In this document: positions 10,086 through 19,666 of the stretch, piece after piece
How the letters are laid out: every line of letters starts with the position of its first letter
Position numbering within the stretch: the first letter of the stretch is position 1
Source of the DNA: Actinomycetota bacterium
Lineage (GTDB): Bacteria > Actinomycetota > Actinomycetes > S36-B12 > CAIYMF01
Reading direction: 5' to 3'
Assembly: GCA_947455705.1 (NCBI GenBank)
Contig: CANGPO010000005.1
Coordinates: 1 to 64,000, forward strand
DNA: 64,000 bases
Program-made: the position numbers and the translations under genes
The notes under the pieces: model-generated
Seen by the model: only the letters and a program-made list of their open reading frames with translations
Told to the model about the DNA's origin: nothing
The model's database searches: none

Positions 10086-11386
10086 GTTTCGCTGACCTGC
10101 TCGAACGCGGAATTGCCGCTGCTCAGCCGGAGATTCGTGGTCGGGTCCGATCAATCACCGGCCTGACTGTGTGGGTAGATGGCATTGACGCAGCAGTGGG
10201 CGATCTGATTCATCTGGAAGGCCGACATGAAGACATCCCCGCTGAGGTAATTGGTGCGGAGGACGGGCTTCTGGCGTGCTTGCCGATTGGCCCGACGATT
10301 GGCATCGGACCGGGTACCACTGTTCGTAGCGTTGGCGATCACCTCATGGTCCCCGTGGGAGATCAACTTCTAGGCCGTGTTCTCGATGGGATTGGCCGAC
10401 CCATCGACGGTGGCCCGCCACTTGATCACGTCTCACGCGTGCGCCTTGAGAACTCCGCTCCGGAGCCACTGGGGCGCCAGCGGGTGAATCAGCCGATTCA
10501 ACTCGGTATTCGAGCAATCGACACGATGATTCCGGTGGGACGCGGTCAGCGGCTTGGTATCTTCGCCGGCTCAGGTGTTGGAAAGTCGACACTGCTGTCG
10601 ATGATCGCCCGTAACACAACCGCGGACGTCGTTGTTGCAGCACTCGTTGGTGAACGTGGTCGTGAAGTCCGCGAGTTCATCGAGGCAGATCTCGGGCCCG
10701 AGGGTTTAGCGCGCAGTGTTGTCGTGGTTGCTACCTCTGATCAGCCGCCCGTCGTTCGGCTGCGTGCTGCCTTTGCTGCAACGCGCATCGCCGAATACTT
10801 CCGTGATCAAGGCAAAGACGTATTGCTCTTCATGGACTCAGTTACCCGTGCGGCCATGGCTCAGCGTGAAGTCGGTCTGTCCGCAGGTGAACCTCCAGCA
10901 ACTCGCGGATACCCACCGAGTGTGTTTGCCATGCTCCCGCAGTTGCTCGAGCGGGCCGGTGCTGGTGAAACCGGAACGATTACAGGCCTTTACACCGTTC
11001 TCGTTGAGGGCGACGACATGCAGGATCCGATTGGCGACGCGGCAAGATCGATCCTGGACGGACACATCGTGCTCGATCGTGATCTGGCCAATTCAGGTCA
11101 CTTCCCAGCAATTGACGTGTTGGGATCGGTATCGCGTGTTGCACCTGCGATCACCACGCCGGAGCAACGCCAGGCTGCTTCTCGAGTTCGAAGCCTCATG
11201 GCCGCCTATCGCGACGTTCGGATCCTGCTTGAAATCGGCGCATACGTGCCAGGCAGTGATCCGCTCGTCGACCGCGCGGTAGCACTTATGCCCCAGATCA
11301 ACGCATTCCTTCAGCAAGGTACCGATGAGTACGTGGATTCCACCCAGGCATGGACTGCCCTTGAAGAGTTAGCAGGTCAGTTATGA
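10082..11386 (+). CDS. fliI: Flagellar export ATPase FliI
   Basis: Walker A GIFAGSGVGKSTLL; RGYPPSVFAMLPQLLERAG. Confidence 0.97.
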   Translation: MSFADLLERGIAAAQPEIRGRVRSITGLTVWVDGIDAAVGDLIHLEGRHEDIPAEVIGAEDGLLACLPIGPTIGIGPGTTVRSVGDHLMVPVGDQLLGRVLDGIGRPIDGGPPLDHVSRVRLENSAPEPLGRQRVNQPIQLGIRAIDTMIPVGRGQRLGIFAGSGVGKSTLLSMIARNTTADVVVAALVGERGREVREFIEADLGPEGLARSVVVVATSDQPPVVRLRAAFAATRIAEYFRDQGKDVLLFMDSVTRAAMAQREVGLSAGEPPATRGYPPSVFAMLPQLLERAGAGETGTITGLYTVLVEGDDMQDPIGDAARSILDGHIVLDRDLANSGHFPAIDVLGSVSRVAPAITTPEQRQAASRVRSLMAAYRDVRILLEIGAYVPGSDPLVDRAVALMPQINAFLQQGTDEYVDSTQAWTALEELAGQL

Positions 11387-11844
11387 GTAGGCGCAACCAA
11401 CTTCGGACTCTGTTACACGTTCGCGAGGCGCGTGAACAGGTCGCACGTGGCGAGCTCTCTCGTCACATCGTTATGCAGCGTTCGACTCTCACTGCATTGC
11501 ATGATGCTCGTGAGGAATTGGCGCAGAGTGTCCTTCCTCGCGAAGCGACCCCCCAGGCCTTCCTTGCCGTTGTGGCGAGCCGTCGGGCTCAGGTACAGCA
11601 GGTATACGCACTACGTGACCTACTGGATCAAAGGCAAAGCGAGGTCGCCCATGCTCATGCGACATGGCAGGCCGCGGATCAGAGTCGATCAGCAACGCTC
11701 AAGCTGGTCGATCGTGACAAGCAATCCAGAGCTGCTGAACGTGAGCGTGTGGATGCGCGAGAACGTGATGACCGTCGAGTAGTTCGACTAGGTACACGAT
11801 CCCTCGCACCGTCTGGTGCGACCGAATACGTAACAGGACTATGA
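11383..11844 (+). CDS. fliJ: Flagellar protein FliJ
   Basis: Coiled-coil ~150 aa protein directly downstream of fliI, translationally coupled. Confidence 0.8.
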   Translation: MSRRNQLRTLLHVREAREQVARGELSRHIVMQRSTLTALHDAREELAQSVLPREATPQAFLAVVASRRAQVQQVYALRDLLDQRQSEVAHAHATWQAADQSRSATLKLVDRDKQSRAAERERVDARERDDRRVVRLGTRSLAPSGATEYVTGL

Positions 11845-13373
11845 CGACCGCGACCGTCGCAACAAGTGTGCCCAGTGTTGCAGCCAGTGCTGTGGCTGTG
11901 AGTTCCCCTACGTCGGGGGATGGGTCGGCCGCCTTTGCAGAACTTCTCTCGAAAGTCACTGATGCGGTGACGCCTACACCGCAGGCCGGTCCTACCTGTG
12001 ATCCGTCATCTGTAGATCCTGCGCCGACGCCTTCGTTGCCAGCGACCGCTCCTGTTGAGGAGCCTGCCGTGTCAACGCCAACACCGATCACATCAATACC
12101 GTCGACGGCTCCGGCGCAGGCATCATCAGCGCAGCCGCCGACAACGCCGAGGTCATCACCAGAGACCGCGGTGCCAGTGGACCGGCCAATTCTGCATACT
12201 GGCAGCGTTCGGACAACGCATCCGGGTAGATCAGAACGAGCAATCGAGATCCGCACAACGCAGGATCCCGAAGGCGTTGAACCTTTGAGTTCGCCGAATC
12301 CATCAGTCGGGTGCGTCATGGATCCGAACACCAATCCGCCCGCCATGCCCGCGACCGATGTCGTGATGGTCACTGTCCCTCCTGCTATTGGCAGCATGAT
12401 TCCGATAGCCACGAACCCGGTTGCTGGTCCCGAGGCGACGAACGTGGCATGGAGTATCAGACCTTCGCGGGCCGTGGATATGAGTGGATCGGTGCCACGT
12501 GCTGACGCCGCGAAATCACAGCAAGCCACGGATTCCGGCGCATCAGTCGTCGTGCACTCGCCAGCGGCTGATGCGCCAATAGAACCCGCGGCGCAGAGCT
12601 TGTTTGACGCAGTTGTTTCGGTGTCTGTTACCAAGGGTGACAGCGTTCTGGCGCCTGCGATGCCAGTTGATGCAACCACCTCAACTGCTGTTATTCCACA
12701 GCCAACTCCGGCTGTAGCAGACGATGAAGTGAACGTTGCTGCAGCAGGTAGCCCTCGCGGCAAGGATGTGCCCGCTCACAGTGACGGCGACGGTGACGGC
12801 GACGGTGGCGCGCCGAGCGCCGGCGTGACTCCGTCGGTTCATGGGTCCGAACATCGCCCGTCGCACGTTCAGACGAATGCGATCACAGTGACGGCCTCAA
12901 CAGGTGGCGTGAGCGATCGATCGGATGCGGTGGCTGTCGCGCACCAAATTGGCCGGCACATCACAGCTTCTCGTCTGTCTGCGGTAACTCGTGAGCATCC
13001 AACGCACCTGTCGGTGCTGCTGCATCCCGAAGACCTCGGGGAGGTGTCTGTTCAATTGACGCTCGTAGCGGGACGCATTGACGTTCAGGTGTCGAGCCAG
13101 TCAGATTCAACGCGGGACATGCTGCGTCAAGGAATGCAAGACCTGCGACGCCAACTCTCGGATTCCGGTGTGGCTGTTGGGGATATGGATGTCAATGATG
13201 GTTGGACTCAGCAATCCAATTCTTCTCAGAACAATCCGCAATCGGCCGATCAACGTAATAGCCAGCAGTCTCGACTGCCTGGCCTACCTGCACCCTCCTC
13301 GTCACGGATGACGACGCCCGAACCAACCATGGTTCACCGACCTAGTCGGACCGGCTTAGACATCTTGGCTTAG
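11841..13373 (+). CDS. fliK: Flagellar hook-length control protein FliK
   Basis: Low-complexity Ser/Thr/Pro N-terminus; C-terminus LSVLLHPEDLGEVSVQLTLVAGRIDVQV (Flg_hook domain). Confidence 0.93.
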   Translation: MTTATVATSVPSVAASAVAVSSPTSGDGSAAFAELLSKVTDAVTPTPQAGPTCDPSSVDPAPTPSLPATAPVEEPAVSTPTPITSIPSTAPAQASSAQPPTTPRSSPETAVPVDRPILHTGSVRTTHPGRSERAIEIRTTQDPEGVEPLSSPNPSVGCVMDPNTNPPAMPATDVVMVTVPPAIGSMIPIATNPVAGPEATNVAWSIRPSRAVDMSGSVPRADAAKSQQATDSGASVVVHSPAADAPIEPAAQSLFDAVVSVSVTKGDSVLAPAMPVDATTSTAVIPQPTPAVADDEVNVAAAGSPRGKDVPAHSDGDGDGDGGAPSAGVTPSVHGSEHRPSHVQTNAITVTASTGGVSDRSDAVAVAHQIGRHITASRLSAVTREHPTHLSVLLHPEDLGEVSVQLTLVAGRIDVQVSSQSDSTRDMLRQGMQDLRRQLSDSGVAVGDMDVNDGWTQQSNSSQNNPQSADQRNSQQSRLPGLPAPSSSRMTTPEPTMVHRPSRTGLDILA

Positions 13374-13381
13374 GAGTAGAA

Positions 13382-13819
13382 ATGAGCCCATCGAATGTAG
13401 GGGGCGTTACGTCGTCTACGGCCGCTTCAGCGGCAGCGACAAATGGCACAGGGGTGGTGAACCCCAAGGGCAATCTTGGGCAGGACGCATTCCTAAAACT
13501 CCTTGTTGCGCAGTTGAAGTACCAGGATCCCATGAATCCTGTTCAAGGCGCAGACTTCATTGCTCAGACCGCGCAGTTCAGCGTCGTCGAAAAGCTCACG
13601 GAAATCAGCAATCAAAACAACACTGCGTCGCAAGCACAGCTCGCCATGCAAGCGTCGTCGATGATCGGCACGAAGGTCACTTACACAAGTGGCGGCAAGA
13701 CCCTCTCCGGAATTGTTTCCGGAGTGACCCTCCTGGCCGGGCAGCCGAAACTCGACGTGGCTGGATCCACGATCGACATGTCGGCTGTGTCACGGATCGA
13801 CGCCCCGCCCACCCCTTAA
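13382..13819 (+). CDS. flgD: Hook-capping protein FlgD
   Basis: LGQDAFLKLLVAQLKYQDPMNPVQGADFIAQTAQFSVVEKL. Confidence 0.96.
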   Translation: MSPSNVGGVTSSTAASAAATNGTGVVNPKGNLGQDAFLKLLVAQLKYQDPMNPVQGADFIAQTAQFSVVEKLTEISNQNNTASQAQLAMQASSMIGTKVTYTSGGKTLSGIVSGVTLLAGQPKLDVAGSTIDMSAVSRIDAPPTP

Positions 13820-13888
13820 CAACCGTCATGAAAGTCGGCGGTGATTGAGCTGTCGGCGGCCACTGTTCATTCGTTCTAGGAGGAATAC

Positions 13889-15088
13889 ATGCTCCGCTCC
13901 CTGTTCTCAGGTATTACTGGCCTTCGGGCTCACCAGACCATGATGGATGTGGTCGGTAACAACATCGCCAACGTAAACTCTGTTGGTTTCAAGTCTTCGA
14001 ACGTCGTCTTCGAAGACACGCTTTCACAGCAGTTGCGTTCGGCGGGAGCACCTACGGCCAGCGCGGGTGGTATGAACCCGGCTCAGGTTGGTCTCGGTGT
14101 GAAAATCGCTGGCGTTAACACCAACTTCGGCCAGGGCGCCGCGCAGTTAACCGGTCGCAGCACGGACATGATGATTCAGGGTGACGGGTTCTTTGTCACC
14201 CAGTCGCAGGGGCAACAGCTCTACACCCGCGCCGGTGCGTTTTCCCTTGATGCACAGGGTAATCTGACCACTCCCGACGGTGCCCAGGTGATGGGTTGGA
14301 CTGCTGATAACTACGGTGTTCTGGACACCAACGCATCGTTGGCTCCGGTCAACCTGCCCATTGGCACCTTGCTCAAGCCGAATGCGACGACGGCAGTGAC
14401 TGTCGGTGGAAACATTCCATCTGCAACCCCTGCGGGTACGACTATCGCAGCAACGATCGACTGCTACGACGCGCAGGGTAACGTCCACCCACTGAAGGTT
14501 TCGTTCACCGCCACGGCCACCCCAAATCAGTGGAGTCTGACTGCCGATGACAACGGCACCACAGTCGGAAGTGCGACCGTGAACTTCGACGCCACGACCG
14601 GTGCGCTCACGTCACCGTCCAGTATTGGTGTGACGCTTGGTGGCGTGGCCGCGACGGTGGATCTAACTGGAATCACGCAGTATGCCGGCTCGAACACGCT
14701 GGCAGCTACTGAACAAAATGGTTCGGGGATGGGTTCCCTTCAGGGTTACACGATCTCACCGGACGGAGTCATGGAAGGTGTCTTCTCCAATGGGCTCAAG
14801 CGCCCACTGGCGCAGATCGCGATGGCCACCTTTAACAACCCGCCGGGTATGGAGAAGGTTGGTAACTCGAGCTACCGGGCGACTACGAACTCGGGTAACC
14901 CGCAGGTTGGTGTTTCCGGCACAGGCGGCCGTGGCCTGATTTCCGGCGGTGCGCTTGAGATGTCGAACGTTGACCTTGCGGCTGAGTTCACGCAGCTGAT
15001 TGTGAGCGAACGTGGGTTCCAGGCGAACAGTCGCGTCATTACCTCTGCTGACGAAATCCTCCAGGATCTGGTCAACCTCAAGCGCTAG
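13889..15088 (+). CDS. flgE: Flagellar hook protein FlgE
   Basis: MLRSLFSGITGLRAHQTMMDVVGNNIANVNSVGFKSS...VDLAAEFTQLIVSERGFQANSRVITSADEILQDLVNLKR. Confidence 0.96.
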   Translation: MLRSLFSGITGLRAHQTMMDVVGNNIANVNSVGFKSSNVVFEDTLSQQLRSAGAPTASAGGMNPAQVGLGVKIAGVNTNFGQGAAQLTGRSTDMMIQGDGFFVTQSQGQQLYTRAGAFSLDAQGNLTTPDGAQVMGWTADNYGVLDTNASLAPVNLPIGTLLKPNATTAVTVGGNIPSATPAGTTIAATIDCYDAQGNVHPLKVSFTATATPNQWSLTADDNGTTVGSATVNFDATTGALTSPSSIGVTLGGVAATVDLTGITQYAGSNTLAATEQNGSGMGSLQGYTISPDGVMEGVFSNGLKRPLAQIAMATFNNPPGMEKVGNSSYRATTNSGNPQVGVSGTGGRGLISGGALEMSNVDLAAEFTQLIVSERGFQANSRVITSADEILQDLVNLKR

Positions 15089-15119
15089 CTGACGTAGTTC
15101 GGCCAATTGGGTTAATCCC

Positions 15120-15143
15120 ATTCATCACGCCTACGTGATGAAT
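15120..15143. terminator. Perfect 10-bp hairpin downstream of flgE
   Basis: ATTCATCACG-CCTA-CGTGATGAAT. Confidence 0.55.
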
Positions 15144-15151
15144 CAATTCAC

Positions 15152-15177
15152 CTCATGTCACGGGTCCCATGACCGAT
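15152..15177 (+). promoter_or_regulatory. Candidate FliA promoter CTCA-N16-ACCGAT for flbD-motAB
   Basis: ctca tgtcacgggtcccatg accgatg; -10 core overlaps the loop and right arm of the 15157-15189 hairpin. Confidence 0.6.
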
Positions 15178-15189
15178 GGGACCCGTGAC
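15157..15189. repeat. Perfect 14-bp inverted repeat with 5-nt loop (terminator-like, overlaps promoter)
   Basis: GTCACGGGTCCCAT-GACCG-ATGGGACCCGTGAC. Confidence 0.9.
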
Positions 15190-15242
15190 GGATGTCATGG
15201 ATGGCATCTCAACGTCGAGACCAAGGATGGCCTGTTGTGATT

Positions 15243-15530
15243 ATGCTGACGCGTCTTAACGGACCGGCTTTTGCGCTGAACCCTGATTTGATTGAGCGCG
15301 CCGAATCGACGCCAGACACGGTGATTACTCTCGTGGATGGTGCGAAGTACGTCGTTGCCGAGAGCCTCATCGAGGTCGTCGAACGTATCCGCGAAAGTCG
15401 GGCTCTCGCACTGGCGGATGCCGCGAACATCAAGAACATCGGCTCCACCGGGGACATTTCCAGTGTTCACGAACTGACGGACGACGTTGAGCAGGATTCG
15501 TCAGTGCTTCCATTCAGGAGGAATTCCTGA
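15243..15530 (+). CDS. flbD: FlbD-family flagellar protein
   Basis: MLTRLNGPAFALNPDLIERAESTPDTVITLVDGAKYVVAESLIEVVERI, typical FlbD, upstream of motA. Confidence 0.88.
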   Translation: MLTRLNGPAFALNPDLIERAESTPDTVITLVDGAKYVVAESLIEVVERIRESRALALADAANIKNIGSTGDISSVHELTDDVEQDSSVLPFRRNS

Positions 15531-16300
15531 TGGATCCGCTCACCATTGCCGGCGTAGCGCTGGCCTTCGTCTTCATCCTTGGCTCGATGGTGCTCGAGGG
15601 TGGAAACCCGATGAGTATCGTGCTCATCGCTCCGATGATCTTGGTGTTTGGCGGCACTATCGCTGCTGGCGCCGCGGGCAACTACTTACCTGAATTCATT
15701 TCATCATTGAAGTCCGCAAAAGATGCGTTGATGGCGCCCAAACCTGAATCGGCAGACTCGCTGATCGGGACGATCGAGCAGTGCACTGTGGTGGCGCGAA
15801 AAGAAGGTCTGCTTCGTCTGGAAGAAACGCTCAAGACAATCGAGGATCCATTCCTCAAGAAAGGACTCCAGCTCGCGATCGATGGTACGGATCCCGATGA
15901 AGTCGCCGAGATTCTCGAAGCTGAGATTCGGGCGACCAAGCGTGCGGGTGCGCAACAGGCAAAACTCTTCAAGGACCTGAGCGGTTACGCGCCCACGATC
16001 GGCATCATCGGAACTGTCATGGGGCTCATTAATGTCCTTAGCCACCTGGACGATCCCGGTGAGCTGGGTCCGCACATTGCCTCGGCCTTCATCGCAACTC
16101 TGTGGGGTGTTTTGAGCGCGAACATCATCTGGCTACCGCTTGCCAACAAGCTCGGTCGAATCACGGAGGTCAAAGCTGAGCGGATGGAACTCATCGTTGA
16201 AGGCATCCTGATGATCCAGGCCGGATCCAATCCGCGCATGGTTCGCCAGAAGTTGATGTCACTCATGCCGAGTGCGGTCGACGAGGCAAAGGCAGCCTGA
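15530..16300 (+). CDS. motA: Flagellar motor stator protein MotA
   Basis: LKDLSGYAPTIGIIGTVMGLINVLSHLDDPGELGPHIASAFIATLWGV. Confidence 0.96.
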   Translation: MDPLTIAGVALAFVFILGSMVLEGGNPMSIVLIAPMILVFGGTIAAGAAGNYLPEFISSLKSAKDALMAPKPESADSLIGTIEQCTVVARKEGLLRLEETLKTIEDPFLKKGLQLAIDGTDPDEVAEILEAEIRATKRAGAQQAKLFKDLSGYAPTIGIIGTVMGLINVLSHLDDPGELGPHIASAFIATLWGVLSANIIWLPLANKLGRITEVKAERMELIVEGILMIQAGSNPRMVRQKLMSLMPSAVDEAKAA

Positions 16301-16301
16301 C

Positions 16302-17207
16302 ATGTCGCGACGAAAGAAGGGACACGATGACGGGCACGAAGGTGGGCATGCCGACGAACGATGGCTCATCACGTACGCCGACATGATCACCTTGTTGATG
16401 GTTCTGTTCATCGTTCTCTTCGCGATGAGCAAGGTCGATCAGGCGAAGTACATTTCGTTGGCGGCAGGGTTGGCGGGAAGTTTCAGCGAAACCAAGCCGA
16501 ACATCACCACTGGGGGTCAGGGTGTTGGGGTCGTCACTGCTGCTGACGCCAAGACGTTCTCGATGTCCCCTGAAATGAACAGCCTCGTAAACCCCGCTGT
16601 TGGCAAGGAATTGAGCGGCAAAACGACGACAAGGACAACTACGACCCCGACGTCAATGACGCCGGCAAACGACGTGGCGGTCATGGCACGCGATGCCGTC
16701 CTCAAAGACAAGAATGACTTAAGTGATGCGCGGCGCAAGATTGAGTCGGCCCTTAAAGAAGCTGGGATTAAGAAGGGCGTGAAACTGGATCAGGATGATC
16801 GTGGATTGACGATCACCGTCACCAACGATTTGGTCTTCAACGCCGATCGTGCAGATGTCCTACCGGCCGGACAACGGCTGCTGAGGATTCTGGCTCCCGC
16901 GCTGATCGCTACTGGTCACAAGGTTCGCGTTGAAGGGCATACCAATCAGGTGAAGGTGGCTCCTAAGTACTTCCCGAGCGAGTGGGAGCTGTCATCGGCC
17001 CGGGCAAGCGCAGTCGTGCGTGACCTGATTTCACGTGGGATGGCATCGGGGCGGATGTCGGCAGAAGGTTTAGCCGATACCGAGCCACTTGTATCGCCGG
17101 CCGACCCACGCTCAATCGATTTGAATCGTCGGGTTGCGATCATCGTTCAATCGTCAGTCTCAGATGCTCAGCGGACGCTCAGCGCGTTCGCGAACACAAA
17201 CGCCTAG
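16302..17207 (+). CDS. motB: Flagellar motor stator protein MotB (OmpA-like PG-binding)
   Basis: DERWLITYADMITLLMVLFIVLFAMSKVD; VEGHTNQV...FPSEWELSSARASAVVRDLI. Confidence 0.96.
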   Translation: MSRRKKGHDDGHEGGHADERWLITYADMITLLMVLFIVLFAMSKVDQAKYISLAAGLAGSFSETKPNITTGGQGVGVVTAADAKTFSMSPEMNSLVNPAVGKELSGKTTTRTTTTPTSMTPANDVAVMARDAVLKDKNDLSDARRKIESALKEAGIKKGVKLDQDDRGLTITVTNDLVFNADRADVLPAGQRLLRILAPALIATGHKVRVEGHTNQVKVAPKYFPSEWELSSARASAVVRDLISRGMASGRMSAEGLADTEPLVSPADPRSIDLNRRVAIIVQSSVSDAQRTLSAFANTNA

Positions 17208-17226
17208 GAACACGGAGGTACCGATC

Positions 17227-17715
17227 ATGGCGGATGCAGCACTAGCCACACCTGAACTCACAGGTAGAGCCGCGAAGAAAGCCAATAAGAAGGCGGCTAA
17301 AGCCGGTGATGAAGCCAAGGGCGGTGGCAAGAAGAAGATCCTGTTGATTGTGGCGGTGCTACTTCTGGCCGTCGTGGGGTTCGTGGTCAAGACGAAAGTC
17401 ATGGCTAAGCCGGCGGGTCCGGTTAAGCCCGTTCCAGGTGCGACGATCGCAGCTCCGGCCATGTACATCAATTTGGCGGATGGTCACTTCCTCAAACTGG
17501 GCCTGGGTCTGCAAGCGACGGCGAGCGCGCCGAAGGACGTTGGATCAGCGCAAGCGCAACAGGATGCCATCTTCCTGTTTCAGGGCAAGAAGGTTGAAGA
17601 ACTGATGGATACCAAGAAATTGGAAGCCATTCGCACAGAGCTTGTTAAGCAGGTGACCGAGCAGAGCGAAGGTAATCTCTACGACGTCTACTTCACGGAT
17701 TTCGTGATGCAGTAA
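17227..17715 (+). CDS. fliL: Flagellar basal-body-associated protein FliL
   Basis: Single TM, ~160 aa, ends NLYDVYFTDFVMQ; synteny motB-fliL-fliM. Confidence 0.9.
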   Translation: MADAALATPELTGRAAKKANKKAAKAGDEAKGGGKKKILLIVAVLLLAVVGFVVKTKVMAKPAGPVKPVPGATIAAPAMYINLADGHFLKLGLGLQATASAPKDVGSAQAQQDAIFLFQGKKVEELMDTKKLEAIRTELVKQVTEQSEGNLYDVYFTDFVMQ

Positions 17716-17747
17716 CCACCTGATCCACGTTTGAGTACGTCTGATGC

Positions 17748-18743
17748 GTGAGAAACGCTCAGGCGGGAGCACGGTTGACCGATGAGGAAGCCGTGACCAC
17801 TGATACCGCGACCCCCCGCGCCGTTGCTGACGGTCCACCCACCTCTGACGGGGCAGACATTACGGGTGTTCGCACGTATGACTTCCGTCGCCCCACGAAG
17901 CTCAGTCGCGATCACATTCGAATTCTGGAGATGGAATTCGACACTTTTGCACGCCAGTGGGCAACGCTTTTGACGACCACCCTGCGCTCAATCTCGAGTG
18001 TCCAGCTCAAGTCGATCCAGCAGATGTCGTACGACGAGTATGTGTCGTCGCTTGCGTCGCACACGAACATGTTCATCCTCGCGGTTGATCCGATTCCGGG
18101 CGCAGCAATTCTGGAAATCTCGAATGAGTCCGGAATGACGATCGTCGATCACTTGCTCGGTGGCCCTGGATTGGCGCCGCAGCCGACTCGCCCGTTCACC
18201 GAGATCGAGTCAGTGCTTGTGCGTGGTGTGGTGGAGCGGGTTCTGCACGAACTTCGCTACGCCATTGAAGGCTTGGTCGCTATTGAGCCAGTCTTGGTAT
18301 CGGTCGAACACAATCCTCAGTTCGCGCAGGCGTCTGCCCCGTCGGATCTCGTTCTCAATGCAACGTTCGACGTCAAGATCGGCCATAGCGAGTGCGATGC
18401 CACCTTGGTGTTGCCCTTTGGTGGAATTCTTCCGCACCTAGATAAGGCGGTCGGAGGAAATGCACCCGGACGTGATCGAGGTGATCGCGCTGCTGCGGCC
18501 AAAGCTGTTGCGAGGCGTTTGGGTGACGTTGAGGTCGATGTGTCCGTCAGTTTTCTACCCACCATCGTGAAGATGGGTGACGTCGTTTCTCTCAAGGTGG
18601 GTGACGTCATTCGACTTCGTCACCCCGTCTCAGAACCGCTGTCTGTTACTAGCGCGGGTGTCGAATTCGCACAGGGCGTGTCAGGTAGTGAAGGTCAGAA
18701 CCGTGTGTGTTGCGTCGTCCACCCGACGGAAGGATCGAAGTGA
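17748..18743 (+). CDS. fliM: Flagellar motor switch protein FliM
   Basis: MEFDTFARQWATLLTTTLRSISSVQLKSIQQMSYDEYVSSL...FTEIESVLVRGVVERVLHEL; exact start uncertain. Confidence 0.95.
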   Translation: MRNAQAGARLTDEEAVTTDTATPRAVADGPPTSDGADITGVRTYDFRRPTKLSRDHIRILEMEFDTFARQWATLLTTTLRSISSVQLKSIQQMSYDEYVSSLASHTNMFILAVDPIPGAAILEISNESGMTIVDHLLGGPGLAPQPTRPFTEIESVLVRGVVERVLHELRYAIEGLVAIEPVLVSVEHNPQFAQASAPSDLVLNATFDVKIGHSECDATLVLPFGGILPHLDKAVGGNAPGRDRGDRAAAAKAVARRLGDVEVDVSVSFLPTIVKMGDVVSLKVGDVIRLRHPVSEPLSVTSAGVEFAQGVSGSEGQNRVCCVVHPTEGSK

Positions 18744-19663
18744 GTACTTCACGTGACGAGCAGGTATTGGAGTCGATTGCACTCGCAGCCAGCGCTGCGG
18801 CGGCTGCTCTCGAGTTGAGTGAAGAGCTTGGCTCGGGCGAGCCACACGTCTCGGACGGGGAGTGGCTTGTCACCGAACAAAGTGCACGCGTCCTCGTCGC
18901 CGAAATCTCGGGCGGCGAAGGCGAGCTCTTGGTGCTTAAGGTCGGTGCGGCGCTTCTAGGTCTGGTCTCTGACGACATCGACGGCACCCTAACGTCGATG
19001 CTCAATTCAGCGGCGCAGGCCCTTGGCGCCACTGTCGACGCAATAAGTGTTGATGCCGAGATCGAACCTCAGGCGGGCGACGGCGTTTCGGCGATCGAAA
19101 CCTCCAGCGGTATGGCCGTCGCGGAATTACGGATCCGACTTGCCGAGCCCCTTGAATCGGTAGATCAAGAATCAGGCGATGGCGAGGCGTTTGACGATAT
19201 CGAAGGCGTCGTTGTTGGGGAGGTCACAGTTGAGGACCTGACGGTTGAAGACGTTTTGGCCGCCGCACCGTCACCGACGGCCGAAGAGCCTGCATTTGTG
19301 CCGGAGTTTGTAGGGGCAACTGCGGTGGCACACGAAACAGCGCAGGCTTTCGTGAGCGCTCCGGCGGGACCTCCCCGCACCATCAACTCTGCTGGAAGTG
19401 GCAATCCACTCATGCACGTGACGCGGTTGGATCAACTCGCTCACGTTGAAATGGAAGTGACCGTTGAGATTGGTCGCACCCGGATGACGGTCGGTGAACT
19501 GCTTTCGCTCACCCCAGGTCAAGTAATCGAACTCGATCGAGCCGCTGGTACACCTGCGGACTTGTTCGTCAACGGCACGTTGTTGGCACGTGGCGAGGTC
19601 GTGGTTGTCGACGAAGACTTCGGGTTGCGAGTCTCTGAGATCGTTTCATCATCCGAGGGCTGA
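18740..19663 (+). CDS. fliN: Flagellar motor switch protein FliN/FliY-like with long N-terminal region
   Basis: C-terminal SpoA domain LAHVEMEVTVEIGRTRMTVGELLSLTPGQVIELDRAAGTPADLFVNGTLLARGEVVVVDEDFGLRVSEIV. Confidence 0.93.
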   Translation: MSTSRDEQVLESIALAASAAAAALELSEELGSGEPHVSDGEWLVTEQSARVLVAEISGGEGELLVLKVGAALLGLVSDDIDGTLTSMLNSAAQALGATVDAISVDAEIEPQAGDGVSAIETSSGMAVAELRIRLAEPLESVDQESGDGEAFDDIEGVVVGEVTVEDLTVEDVLAAAPSPTAEEPAFVPEFVGATAVAHETAQAFVSAPAGPPRTINSAGSGNPLMHVTRLDQLAHVEMEVTVEIGRTRMTVGELLSLTPGQVIELDRAAGTPADLFVNGTLLARGEVVVVDEDFGLRVSEIVSSSEG

Positions 19664-19666
19664 TTC

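Noticed and set aside
11699-12763. 354-aa antisense ORF opposite fliK
   Set aside because: Shadow ORF in high-GC low-complexity coding DNA; Ala/Gly/Thr/Val-rich translation with no domain; fliK on the other strand is clear
12780-12807. GACGGCGACGGT tandem repeat in fliK
   Set aside because: Short low-complexity Asp-Gly codon repeat within the variable FliK region; unremarkable
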